A DNA stretch of 64,000 nucleotides from Paraburkholderia sp. Tr-20389 (GTDB lineage: Bacteria; Pseudomonadota; Gammaproteobacteria; Burkholderiales; Burkholderiaceae), in assembly GCF_017104565.1 (NCBI RefSeq), contig NZ_JAAGPD010000001.1, positions 434,001-498,000 on the forward strand. Direction: 5' to 3'. The notes beneath the pieces are model-generated. The model saw nothing but the letters and a program-made list of their open reading frames with translations, had not been told where the DNA came from and searched no databases. How positions within the stretch are numbered: position 1 is the first letter of the stretch; each line of letters starts with the position of its first letter. The position numbers and the translations under genes were made by a program. Positions 35,446-43,858 of this stretch are shown piece after piece.

Positions 35446-35719
35446 CGTCGCCTCCAGTATTGAAACCACCAATCAGCGATCGTACTCGCGTGCGCTTCGA
35501 TCCGGCGCGCTTTCGATAGCACGACATTAAGGTAATAGGCTACTTAAGCCGCGTTGCCGTGCAGGTCGATGGATATGTCGTACGCCATATTCCCAGACGC
35601 ACTGTGCCGACCCACACTCATCGAAATGCGATGTCTTTTGTACTAACACGTGAAGGTAACCTCTCGCTCCCATCCGTTCTATAACAGACGGAGCACATGA
35701 TCACATTCCGGAGGGCAGC

Positions 35720-37396
35720 GTGACACTCTCACCGTTTTGGCCCGCGAGGCTCTCCCAGCACGTTGAGGCGCCACGCACGTCTCTTTACTACAATCTCGAA
35801 GTCTCCGCGACGCGCTATCCCGACAAGACAGCCATCCACTACTACGGCACCGCGATCAGCTATGCGCAGCTGCGACGCGACGTCGATGCACTCGCAGGCT
35901 TCCTGCAACACCGCTGCGGCGTAAAGCGCGGCGATCGCGTCGCGCTTTACATGCAGAACAGCCCGCAATTCATTGCTGCGTACTACGCCATCCTTCGAGC
36001 AGATGCCGCCGTCGTGCCCATCAATCCGATGAGCCTTCAGTCGGAACTCAGACATATCGTCGAGGACTGCGGCACACGGGTCATGCTTCTCGCCGACGAG
36101 TTGTACGAGAACGCCTCGCCCCTGTTCGGCGAGCTGCTGCATCACGTCGTCGTTGCGCGCTATGCCGAGCACCTGCACGACACAGCTGATCTGCCCTTGC
36201 CCGCAGTGTTGTCCGAGCCGCGGCACTGTCATCTCGAACCTGGATCATCCGCACAAGCGAACGGGTGCGATGTCATCCTGTGGCGCGACGCACTCGATAC
36301 GAACGAGCCGGCATCGACACATCAGGCAACACCCTCCGATCTGGCGATCGTCCCTTATTCCTCCGGCACCACGGCTGCGCCCAAGGGATGCATGCACACG
36401 CATCGCTCCGCCATGCATGTGATTGCCGCCTCCATACAGTGGTGTCAGCTATCGCAAGACGCGATCGTGCTCTGCACCGCGCCGCTCTTCCACGTGACGG
36501 GCATGCAGCAATGCATGAACACCGCTGTGCTGAGCGGCGCGACGATGGTCGTCACGACACGCTGGGATCCTCGCTGCGCGGCATTGCTGATCGAGCGGCA
36601 TCGCGTGAGCGTATGGATCGCCATCGCAACGATGATGGTCGACTTCATGAGTCAACCCGACCTGGATCGCTACGATCTGCATTCGCTGAAGTGCCTCGCG
36701 GGCGGCGGCGCGGCCATGCCCGAAGCGCTCGCGCAACGAATCCAGAGTCGGCTCGGTATTCCCTATATGGAAGGCTATGGTCTGAGCGAGACCATTGCGG
36801 CGACCCATATCAATCCGCCCGATCGCTGCAAGCGGCAATGCCTCGGCATACCGCTCCAGGACACGGAATCGCGGGTCATCGATCCGCACACGCTGCAACC
36901 CGTCGAAACCGGTACGCCGGGAGAAATCGTAACCTGCGGTCCACAGGTGTTCGAAGGCTACTGGGGACGCCCGGAGGCCACGCGTGACGCGTTCATCGAA
37001 CTGGACGGCCGGCGCTACCTGCGCACCGGCGATCTCGGTTATATCGACGAAGACGGCTATTTCTTCATGATCGACCGCTTGAAAAGGATCATCAACGTCT
37101 CTGGTTACAAGGTCTCTCCAGCGGAAGTGGAGACCATGCTCTTCGAGCATCCCGCCGTCCAGGAAGCCTGCGTGATCGCCGTACGCGATCCGCGGCGCGG
37201 CGAGTCCGTCAAGGCATGCGTGGTGCTGCGTGCGGGATGTCACGCTGACGCGCAGCAGATCATCGAGTGGGCCCGGACGCGCATGGCGGCGTACAAGGTG
37301 CCGCAGTCCATCGAGTTTCTGGAGAGCCTGCCGCGCACAGCCAGCGGCAAGGTTCAATGGCGCGAGTTGCAGCAGCGGGAATTATCGTCGGCGTGA
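35720..37396 (+). CDS. AMP-dependent acyl-CoA synthetase (fatty-acid/aromatic-acid CoA ligase)
   Basis: A 558-residue ANL-superfamily ligase. Motif A3 VPYSSGTTAAPKGCMHTH, the A5-like EGYGLSE, motif A7 YLRTGDLGYIDEDGYFF and the hinge plus catalytic lysine region (DRLKRIINVSGYKVSP, then PRTASGKVQW) are intact. It would make a CoA thioester from an unidentified carboxylic acid with ATP. It diverges from the UbiD gene across a 274-bp gap that contains AT-rich stretches. It may start with GTG at 35720, preceded by GGAGG. The acid handled by the UbiD enzyme, or its product, is a plausible substrate. Confidence 0.88.
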   Translation: MTLSPFWPARLSQHVEAPRTSLYYNLEVSATRYPDKTAIHYYGTAISYAQLRRDVDALAGFLQHRCGVKRGDRVALYMQNSPQFIAAYYAILRADAAVVPINPMSLQSELRHIVEDCGTRVMLLADELYENASPLFGELLHHVVVARYAEHLHDTADLPLPAVLSEPRHCHLEPGSSAQANGCDVILWRDALDTNEPASTHQATPSDLAIVPYSSGTTAAPKGCMHTHRSAMHVIAASIQWCQLSQDAIVLCTAPLFHVTGMQQCMNTAVLSGATMVVTTRWDPRCAALLIERHRVSVWIAIATMMVDFMSQPDLDRYDLHSLKCLAGGGAAMPEALAQRIQSRLGIPYMEGYGLSETIAATHINPPDRCKRQCLGIPLQDTESRVIDPHTLQPVETGTPGEIVTCGPQVFEGYWGRPEATRDAFIELDGRRYLRTGDLGYIDEDGYFFMIDRLKRIINVSGYKVSPAEVETMLFEHPAVQEACVIAVRDPRRGESVKACVVLRAGCHADAQQIIEWARTRMAAYKVPQSIEFLESLPRTASGKVQWRELQQRELSSA

Positions 37397-37428
37397 ATCG
37401 CGGGCATGAAACGCCGACATGAATGAGA

Positions 37429-37479
37429 TGCACGTTTGTGCACGTTTACGTTCTTGTTGTTGCACGGTATCATGTGCAC
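37429..37479. promoter_or_regulatory. Tandem TGCAC repeats before the DeoR-family gene (probable autoregulatory operator)
   Basis: TGCACGTTT occurs twice exactly 10 bp apart (37429 and 37439), followed by TGCACG at 37461 and GTGCAC at 37474, the last abutting the start codon. Helical-phase repeats of this kind upstream of a DeoR/GlpR regulator suggest its own operator, controlling both the regulator and the overlapping transporter gene. Confidence 0.5.
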
Positions 37480-38262
37480 ATGAACGACGATATCCCACTC
37501 GCCCGCCGCGACGAGATCGCCAACCGGCTTGCCCAGGGTCAGCCGGTCGTGGCTGCCGCCCTCGCCGCCGAATTCAATATCTCCGAAGACGCGATCCGCC
37601 GCGATCTGCGCGCGCTGGCCGCCGAGGGCCGCTGCCGTCGGGTCTACGGCGGGGCGTTGCCCGTCACGCCCGCTTCCGTACCGATGGCGAGCCGCATCGA
37701 CAAGGCGCAGGAACGCAAGTCGGCCCTGGCTCGCGCGGCCCTGCCGTTGATTCAGCCCGGTGAACTGCTGTTCCTCGATAGCGGCAGCACCAACCTCGCG
37801 CTCGTCGACCTGTTGCCCGAAGAGGCCGACATCACCGTGGCGACCAACTCGGTCGATATCGGCGCTGCCGTGCTGCGGCGGTCCGACATTCAACTTATCG
37901 TGATCGGCGGGGCGGTCGATGCGGCCGTCGGCGGATGCGTCGATGCGAACGCCGTGCAGACGGTCGCGCAAATGAATATCGATCGATGCTTCATCGGCAC
38001 CTGCGCGATTTCGCCGAAGAGCGGCATCAGCGCATACGACCTCGCCGACGCGACTTTCAAACGGGCTGTGCTGGCGTCGAGCGAACACAGCGTGGTGCTG
38101 GCACTCACCGAGAAGTTCGATACCCGCGCCCCTTACAAGGCGGCGACGATCGGCGAACTGGAATGCGTCGTCGTCGAACATGATCTGCCACGTGCAGAAC
38201 GTCAGGCCTTGTCGAAAGCCGGCATATCGGTCGTCGTGACCGAGGAGTCAGTCAGTCCATGA
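37480..38262 (+). CDS. DeoR/GlpR-family transcriptional regulator
   Basis: A 260-residue DeoR-type repressor. The N-terminal helix-turn-helix (LARRDEIANRLAQGQPVVAAALAAEFNISEDAIRRDLRAL, RVYGGALP) is followed by the sugar-phosphate-sensing domain of ribose-5-phosphate isomerase type (LFLDSGSTNLALVDLL, ATNSVDIGAAVL, VIGGAVDAAVGG). I chose the ATG at 37480 since the helix-turn-helix follows at once. The stop overlaps the next ATG by 4 bp, so it is translated together with the MFS gene. Effector is probably a phosphorylated sugar or similar small metabolite. Confidence 0.9.
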   Translation: MNDDIPLARRDEIANRLAQGQPVVAAALAAEFNISEDAIRRDLRALAAEGRCRRVYGGALPVTPASVPMASRIDKAQERKSALARAALPLIQPGELLFLDSGSTNLALVDLLPEEADITVATNSVDIGAAVLRRSDIQLIVIGGAVDAAVGGCVDANAVQTVAQMNIDRCFIGTCAISPKSGISAYDLADATFKRAVLASSEHSVVLALTEKFDTRAPYKAATIGELECVVVEHDLPRAERQALSKAGISVVVTEESVSP

Positions 38263-39428
38263 ACACGCGATCGACTTCCTCGGAGCAAGAAGCCATGGCC
38301 GCCTGCGTGCCGGCGGCCCGGCTTGCAACGCGTCTCGCATTCCTCGTGGCGGGATTCGGCGTCGCCTGCTGGGCGCCGCTCGTTCCGTTCGCCAAGCAAC
38401 GGCTCGGCGTCGATGACGGCACGCTCGGGCTCCTGCTGCTATGCATCGGCCTCGGTTCGGTCATGGCGATGGTGGCAACGGGAGCGCTGAGTGCGCGCTA
38501 CGGCAGCAAGCCGATCATCGTCGCCGGCGGCGTGGGGCTGGCCGTCGTTCTGCCGCTGCTCAGCGTCGTCGATACGCCGCTTACGCTCGGTGTGGCGTTG
38601 CTCGCGTTCGGCGCGTTCCTCGGCTCGCTCGATGTCGCGATGAACATTCACGCGGTCGATGTCGAGCGCGCGGAAGGCCGGCCGTTGATGTCGGGCTTTC
38701 ACGCGCTGTTCAGCGTCGGCGGATTCGCTGGTGCAACGCTGATGACGTTTCTGCTTTCGTGGCGCATTGGGACGCTCACGAGCACACTGCTGTGCGCCGT
38801 TTCGATGGTTGCCGCGATCGCGCTGGCGCGCCCCCGTCTGCTCGTGACGGCACAGGCGAGCGACGGCCCGCTGTTTGCGTTGCCACGCGGCATTGTGCTG
38901 GTCATTGCCGGGCTGGCCGCGATCACCTTTCTGGTCGAAGGCGCGCTGCTCGACTGGAGTGCTTTGCTCATCACCGGCACGGGACTCGTTGCTGCCCCGC
39001 AAGGCGGACTCGGCTACATATTCTTCTCAATTGCGATGACGGCCGGCCGTTTCGGCGGCGACGCGCTTACCGCGCGCATCGGCGACCGCGCGACGATGTT
39101 CTGGGGCGGACTGCTCGCCACCCTCGGCTTCGTCGTGTTGCTGACGGCACCGGTCGCAGTCGTCGCGATGGCCGGCTTCGTGCTGATCGGCCTGGGCGCA
39201 TCGAACGTGGTGCCCGTGCTGTTCCGGCGCGCGGGCTCGCAGCGCGCGATGCCATCCACGCTCGCGGTGGCTGCGATCACGACGACAGGTTACGCGGGGC
39301 ATCTCGCCGGACCGGCCGGCGTGGGCTTCATCTCCAAAGCAGCCGGGTTGCCGGGCGCCTTCTGGGTGTTGGCCGCGCTGCTGTGTCTCGTTCCGGTATG
39401 CGCGCGCCCCGTCACGCGTGAATCGTGA
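38259..39428 (+). CDS. MFS transporter, sugar-efflux/uptake-like, coupled to the DeoR regulator
   Basis: A 389-residue major facilitator with about 12 helices. The conserved N-domain features are LAFLVAGFGVACWAPLVPFAKQRLG and SARYGSKPIIVAGG, and AMNIHAVDVERAEGRPLMSGFHALFSVGG resembles the YbjJ/inner-membrane MFS group. Its ATG overlaps the DeoR stop (ATGA). The regulator-transporter pair is a common burkholderial unit; the substrate is not evident. It converges with the LysR gene at 39447. Confidence 0.83.
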   Translation: MNTRSTSSEQEAMAACVPAARLATRLAFLVAGFGVACWAPLVPFAKQRLGVDDGTLGLLLLCIGLGSVMAMVATGALSARYGSKPIIVAGGVGLAVVLPLLSVVDTPLTLGVALLAFGAFLGSLDVAMNIHAVDVERAEGRPLMSGFHALFSVGGFAGATLMTFLLSWRIGTLTSTLLCAVSMVAAIALARPRLLVTAQASDGPLFALPRGIVLVIAGLAAITFLVEGALLDWSALLITGTGLVAAPQGGLGYIFFSIAMTAGRFGGDALTARIGDRATMFWGGLLATLGFVVLLTAPVAVVAMAGFVLIGLGASNVVPVLFRRAGSQRAMPSTLAVAAITTTGYAGHLAGPAGVGFISKAAGLPGAFWVLAALLCLVPVCARPVTRES

Positions 39429-39446
39429 AGCGGTCGTCCAAGTCCA

Positions 39447-40334
39447 TCAACCCATCCCCTCGCGCTCCAGCCACGTACGGAACAGCACGACCAGCTCATC
39501 GCCGAACTTCTCATCCGGAACGTAACTGCAATAGCTGCGCGACGGCAAACGCGGACCGCTGAACGGTGCGACAAGGCGGCCGGCGGCGAGATCGTCGGAT
39601 ACGAGCGCAGTCGGGCCCATCGCGATGCCGATTCCATCGATGGCAGCCTGCAAGGTCAGATAGAAGTGGTCGAAGGTCAAGGTGGCCGCCGGCCTCATCG
39701 CGGGAATCTGCGCGCTCGCCAGCCAGTCAGGCCAAAGCCTGGGAAGACTCGAGGTGTGCAGCAACGTGTGCAGCCGCAAGTCGGCCGGCGATCGAAGCGG
39801 CACTCGCTGCAACAGCGCCGGACTGGCGACGGGAAGCCGCTCCTCGGACAGGAACGGCCGCATCGAGTAGCCATAGAACGTGTCCGGACCACCCCGGATC
39901 ACGATGTCGTAGTTTTCTTTGAGACTCTCCAGCGGCCCGTTCGAAGTCTCCACCTTGACCTCGACGTCAGGATGCCCGGCACGGAATCGCGCGAGCCTCG
40001 GCACCAGCCAGCGCAACGTGAAGGTCGCGGGTGCGTTCACCGACAGTGTCCGAGCGAGCGTTTCGGGCACAGCGTATCGCGCGGTCGCCTGAGAAAGCTG
40101 TTCGAACAACGGACCGACTTCCTTCAGATATGCCTGCGCCGCCGGCGTCAGCGTCACGCGCCGGTTGTGCCGTTCGAACAGCGATGCGCCAAGCCATTCC
40201 TCGAGCAGGCGCACCTGCTGGCTCACCGCGCCGTGAGTCACATGCAACTCCGCGGCGGCTTCCTTGAAGCTGCCGAGCCGGCCCGCGGCCTCGAAGGCCC
40301 GCAAGGCATTGAGCGGCGGTAAGACCCGTTTCAT
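39447..40334 (-). CDS. LysR-family regulator, GcvA-like
   Basis: A ~295-residue LysR protein of the GcvA/TrpI type (MKRVLPPLNALRAFEAAGRLGSFKEAAAELHVTHGAVSQQVRLLEEWLG). The ATG giving MKRVLPPL matches family N termini; a TTG two codons upstream is possible. It diverges from the EamA-family exporter gene at 40441 and probably regulates it. The effector domain is complete (FTLRWLVPRLARFRAGHPDVEV, AIDGIGIAMGPTALV). Confidence 0.9.
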   Translation of the reverse strand: MKRVLPPLNALRAFEAAGRLGSFKEAAAELHVTHGAVSQQVRLLEEWLGASLFERHNRRVTLTPAAQAYLKEVGPLFEQLSQATARYAVPETLARTLSVNAPATFTLRWLVPRLARFRAGHPDVEVKVETSNGPLESLKENYDIVIRGGPDTFYGYSMRPFLSEERLPVASPALLQRVPLRSPADLRLHTLLHTSSLPRLWPDWLASAQIPAMRPAATLTFDHFYLTLQAAIDGIGIAMGPTALVSDDLAAGRLVAPFSGPRLPSRSYCSYVPDEKFGDELVVLFRTWLEREGMG

Positions 40335-40440
40335 TTGCAATAGTTTTTCTAACGTGACGCGTCAATTTATCTGGATTGTGGCCCCTCTACAAGATAGATA
40401 TCCTGCTTATCTTCGCTCACCTTTCCGGCCCGACACCCAC

Positions 40441-41283
40441 ATGCTCAGTTATACCGGCGGCATCGTGCTGTTTGCCGCCCTGCTCCACGCGAGCTGGAAC
40501 GCGATCCTGCACGGCAACCGCGATCGTTTTCTGTCGATGACATGGATGAGCATCGCCATCGCGGCTGTCGCCACGCTCGTCGTCCTGTTCAATCCGTTGC
40601 CGGCCAGCGCCTCATGGCCCTGCATCGCAGCCTCGGGGCTTGTGCATATCTTCTACAACGTGAGCCTCGTGCGGTCGTATCGCCGCAGCGATCTCGCGGT
40701 CGCCTATACGATCGCGCGCGGCTCATCGCCGCTGCTCGTCACGCTCGGCGCAGCATTCTTCGCGCACGAAGCGATCGGCCCCTCGCATGCGCTCGGGGTC
40801 GCGATGATATCGGGCGGCATCATCGCGATCGCCTTGCAGGGGCAACACGTGTCGCGCGCTGGTGCACTGGCCGCGCTGACGACGGGTGCGACGATTGCGC
40901 TTTACACCGTGATCGACGGCATCGGCGTGCGGTTGTCCGACGGACAGTCGCTTGCCTATACCGCGTGGATGTTCCTGTTCTACTGGCTGATGCCGGTGCT
41001 GTTCGTCGCGGCGCGTGGGCTCGCCGCGCTATGGACACCCGTGCGTGCGCAGCCGCTGTCGATCGGCTCGTCGCTCGTCGGCGGGCTGGTGTCGATCGCG
41101 GCCTATGGCATCGTGATCTGGGCGCTGCAGTCGGGCGCGATGGGTGCGGTATCGGCGTTGCGCGAGACCAGCGTGGTGTTCGCGGTGCTGATCGGGCAAG
41201 TGTTTCTGCGGCAGACGGTCAGCGGTACACGCTGGCTCGCCTGCCTGGTCGTCGCGGCCGGAGCGGTGTGTCTGGGCCGTTGA
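40441..41283 (+). CDS. EamA/DMT-family transporter
   Basis: A 280-residue membrane protein with about ten hydrophobic helices in two EamA repeats. Family features are LLHASWNAILHG in TM1, VRSYRRSDLAVAYTIARGSSPLLVTLGA in the middle and a second repeat with ALRETSVVFAVLIGQVFLRQTV. Such proteins export amino acids or other metabolites. It is divergent from the GcvA-like LysR gene and is followed 76 bp later by an SDR gene on the same strand. The substrate is unknown. Confidence 0.88.
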   Translation: MLSYTGGIVLFAALLHASWNAILHGNRDRFLSMTWMSIAIAAVATLVVLFNPLPASASWPCIAASGLVHIFYNVSLVRSYRRSDLAVAYTIARGSSPLLVTLGAAFFAHEAIGPSHALGVAMISGGIIAIALQGQHVSRAGALAALTTGATIALYTVIDGIGVRLSDGQSLAYTAWMFLFYWLMPVLFVAARGLAALWTPVRAQPLSIGSSLVGGLVSIAAYGIVIWALQSGAMGAVSALRETSVVFAVLIGQVFLRQTVSGTRWLACLVVAAGAVCLGR

Positions 41284-41359
41284 GAGGCGCGGAAAGCACA
41301 TCGCACTCGGCGAGTCTTCGTCCGAGGCTTTTATCCCACCATCACATGAAGGTTCGTCA

Positions 41360-42121
41360 ATGAATACCGTCCCGCAAGCGCCGCTCATTCTGATAACGGG
41401 TGGAGGTCGCGGCGTAGGCGCGGCGACCGCGCGTCTTGCTGCCGCACAAGGCTATGATGTCGCGATCAGTTTCGTCTCCAACGAATCCGCCGCCCTTACG
41501 GTAGCGGCCGATGTCGAAGCGCTCGGGCGCCGGGCTCTAGCGGTGCGCGCGGATAGCGCGGATCCAGCGCAGGTTGCCCAGCTATTCGCCGCGATCGACC
41601 GCGAGTTCGGCCGGATCGATGTGCTGGTGAACAACGCCGCGATCATCGCGCAGCAGTCCCGGCTGGAGGATCTCGCATTCGAGCGGATGCAGCGTATTTT
41701 CGCGGTCAACGCGATCGGCCCTATCCTCTGCGCGCAGCAAGCGGCGAAGCGGATGTCCCGGCTTCACAACGGGCGCGGCGGGTCCGTGATCAACATCTCG
41801 TCGGCATCGGCGCGGCTCGGCAGCCCGAACGAATATGTCGACTATGCGGCGTCGAAGGGCGCCGTCGAAACATTCACGACCGGCTTTGCAAAAGAAGTCG
41901 CGCGGGACGGAATACGCGTCAATTGCATTCGACCCGGGCACATCTACACCGAAATGCATGCCAGCGGCGGCGAGCCTGGACGGGTGGATCGCGTGAAGGA
42001 TTCAATCCCGATGGGAAGAGGCGGTCAGCCCGAAGAGGTGGCGCGGGCAATCCTGTGGCTGGCAAGCGCCGAGGCATCCTTCATCACCGGCACGTTTCTC
42101 GACGTCACGGGCGGCAAGTGA
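41360..42121 (+). CDS. SDR-family NAD(P)-dependent oxidoreductase
   Basis: A 253-residue classical short-chain dehydrogenase. The cofactor motif TGGGRGVG is at residues 13-20 and NNAA at 91-94, the catalytic Ser is near 148 and Tyr162/Lys166 are in YAASK. The closing segment GRGGQPEEVARAILWLASAEASFITGTFLDVTGG is typical of 3-ketoacyl-ACP-reductase-like SDRs and glucose dehydrogenases. It stands alone after the EamA gene, and a substrate cannot be inferred. Confidence 0.9.
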   Translation: MNTVPQAPLILITGGGRGVGAATARLAAAQGYDVAISFVSNESAALTVAADVEALGRRALAVRADSADPAQVAQLFAAIDREFGRIDVLVNNAAIIAQQSRLEDLAFERMQRIFAVNAIGPILCAQQAAKRMSRLHNGRGGSVINISSASARLGSPNEYVDYAASKGAVETFTTGFAKEVARDGIRVNCIRPGHIYTEMHASGGEPGRVDRVKDSIPMGRGGQPEEVARAILWLASAEASFITGTFLDVTGGK

Positions 42122-42220
42122 GCAACAGGATGCGGCCTTGTACATGTCGCCCGCGCGAGGCGGCCCGACATGTGCGCACGGATGTCTGACGGTCGTCAGT
42201 TCGGTGTGCCGCTCTGATCC

Positions 42221-42248
42221 AAAAAAGCCGCGGCCGCTCTGGGCCGCG
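42221..42248 (-). terminator. Rho-independent terminator for the flagellin gene
   Basis: On the minus strand, CGCGGCC (42248-42242) and GGCCGCG (42235-42229) form a 7-bp GC stem with a 6-nt loop. A run of six T (42226-42221) follows two bases after it. It lies about 150 bp beyond the flagellin stop. A second dyad, GAGCCCC/GGGGCTC (42326-42332 and 42354-42360), lies between the stop and this terminator. Confidence 0.75.
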
Positions 42249-42400
42249 ACCAGGACGAACCGTCCCGACGCCAACGCTTACGAGGACGCTAGAGGATCGC
42301 CGGAAACGGTGTGCACAGTGCTGCTGAGCCCCTTCGCTCACGTACATCGCGACGGGGCTCCGGTTTGCGGCGCCATACTGCGCGCCGCCCGTCGTTACGT

Positions 42401-43219
42401 TTACTGGAGGAGCTTCAGAACCTGCTGCGGCATCGAGTTCGCTTGCGCCAGAACCGAGATACCCGCTTGCTGCAGAACCTGAGCCTTCGACAGGTTCGCC
42501 GTTTCCGTCGCGAAGTCCGCGTCGGTGATCTGCGAACGGGCTGCGCTCATGTTCGTCGCTTGCGTGTTCGTCGTCGAGATGGCAGCCTGGAACGTGTTCT
42601 GCGTTGCACCCAGCGTTGCCTGGAACGTGTTCACGCTCGTCAGAACGCTGTCGATCGTGCTCATTGCTGCTTGAGCGCCCGAAGCCGTCGAAACGGACAG
42701 GCCGCTGACGCCGAGGCTGCCCGCGTCCCACTTCTGCGAACCGAAGTTGGCCGTAATCTGCTGGCCGTTGAACGCGCCGATCTGGAAGTTGACCGAACCG
42801 ATACCGTTCAGCACCTGCGCACCGTTGAACGTCGTTTGTTGCGCGACACGCGTGATTTCGTTGAGGCGTGTCGACACTTCCGACTGGAGGTTCGCCAGTG
42901 CGTTCGAGTCGAGCGAGCCGTCGCCTGCTTCCACGGCCAGCTGGCGGATACGTTGCAGGTTGTCGACCACCGACTGCAGCGCGCCGTTCGTGGTTTGCAC
43001 CATCGAGATGCCGTTGTTGGCGTTGGACGAACCTTGCGTCAGCGCGTTGATCGACGCCGTTTGCGTCGTCGAAATCGCGAGACCTGCCGCGTCGTCGGCA
43101 GCGGTGTTCACACGCTTGCCCGACGACAAACGATTGATTGCCTGCGAGAGTGCGCTTTGCGAACCCGACAGGTTGTTCTGTGCGGTCAGCGAAGCGATGT
43201 TGGTGTTGATGTTCAGCAT
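42401..43219 (-). CDS. fliC: Flagellin (short form)
   Basis: A 272-residue flagellin. The conserved N-terminal D0/D1 region (MLNINTNIASLTAQNNLSGSQS, LSSGKRVNTAADDAAGLAIS) and C-terminal region (VNTFQATLGATQNTFQAAI, ending AQANSMPQQVLKLLQ) are intact. The central variable domain is very short, so the filament would be thin-surfaced. No other flagellar gene is nearby. The gene has its own sigma-28 promoter and terminator. The ATG at 43219 begins the canonical MLNINTN start; the open frame runs 14 codons further upstream without family support. Confidence 0.95.
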   Translation of the reverse strand: MLNINTNIASLTAQNNLSGSQSALSQAINRLSSGKRVNTAADDAAGLAISTTQTASINALTQGSSNANNGISMVQTTNGALQSVVDNLQRIRQLAVEAGDGSLDSNALANLQSEVSTRLNEITRVAQQTTFNGAQVLNGIGSVNFQIGAFNGQQITANFGSQKWDAGSLGVSGLSVSTASGAQAAMSTIDSVLTSVNTFQATLGATQNTFQAAISTTNTQATNMSAARSQITDADFATETANLSKAQVLQQAGISVLAQANSMPQQVLKLLQ

Positions 43220-43299
43220 TTCTTTCCCCAATTCAAATTGCCGTTCTGTTGACGGCGACAAGCTTTGCCATCCAAAGGCTCATCAAGCTTGTTTCAAGG

Positions 43300-43326
43300 A
43301 TTACGGCCGGAAATGCCGCAGCTTTA
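43300..43326 (-). promoter_or_regulatory. Sigma-28 (FliA) promoter of the flagellin gene
   Basis: On the minus strand TAAAGCTG (43326-43319), an 11-bp spacer and GCCGTAAT (43307-43300) closely match the FliA consensus TAAAGTTT-N11-GCCGATAA with the correct spacing. It lies about 80 bp upstream of the flagellin ATG. Confidence 0.75.
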
Positions 43327-43858
43327 CCGATGCATGACGACTTTTTTTTCATCGGATTGAAGCGTAACGAGGGTCGGAAGGCGCAGCGTTTTTCAACCCC
43401 GCAGCCAACTCCGGACGGCATGATCTTGCCCACCGATCGCGCCCGTATCGGTCAGCGCCTTTTTCGTTCGGCCTGGGCGATTTCCGGCCGCACGGGACGG
43501 ATTGAAGTAACGTCCGTCACCACCGATCCGGCCGCTGCACCGCACGCCCGGGAGTATTTGTCCCGATTGCCTGGATCGGTCGGGCTGTGCCGAAATGCGC
43601 ATTGGAATCGTCGCCAGCGGTCAAGACCAAACGATATTGGCTTCCTATAGTCGCTTCTGGCGACCGCTGCGGCGCTTCTGATCCGGAGCAGTTCGACCGA
43701 TACCGCGCCTACCAGAGAGGAGCCTCACACGCAGTTGATGCGGACAAGAGCCGTGCACCGGCCGCCGCCGCGCTCGCGCAGCACGCGCGCAGGCGGTGAG
43801 CAATGCCGGCATGCACGACCTGGCAGTGACCTCATGCTTGACGACAAAGGGAAATAAC
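43327..43858. other. Long intergenic region upstream of the LivK-like gene
   Basis: About 530 bp between the flagellin promoter and the LivK-like start. Open frames here lack ribosome sites and recognisable domains. A dyad CAGCGGTC/GACCGCTG (near 43615 and 43665) encloses AT-richer DNA and may be part of a promoter or small RNA; I cannot support a gene. Confidence 0.35.
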
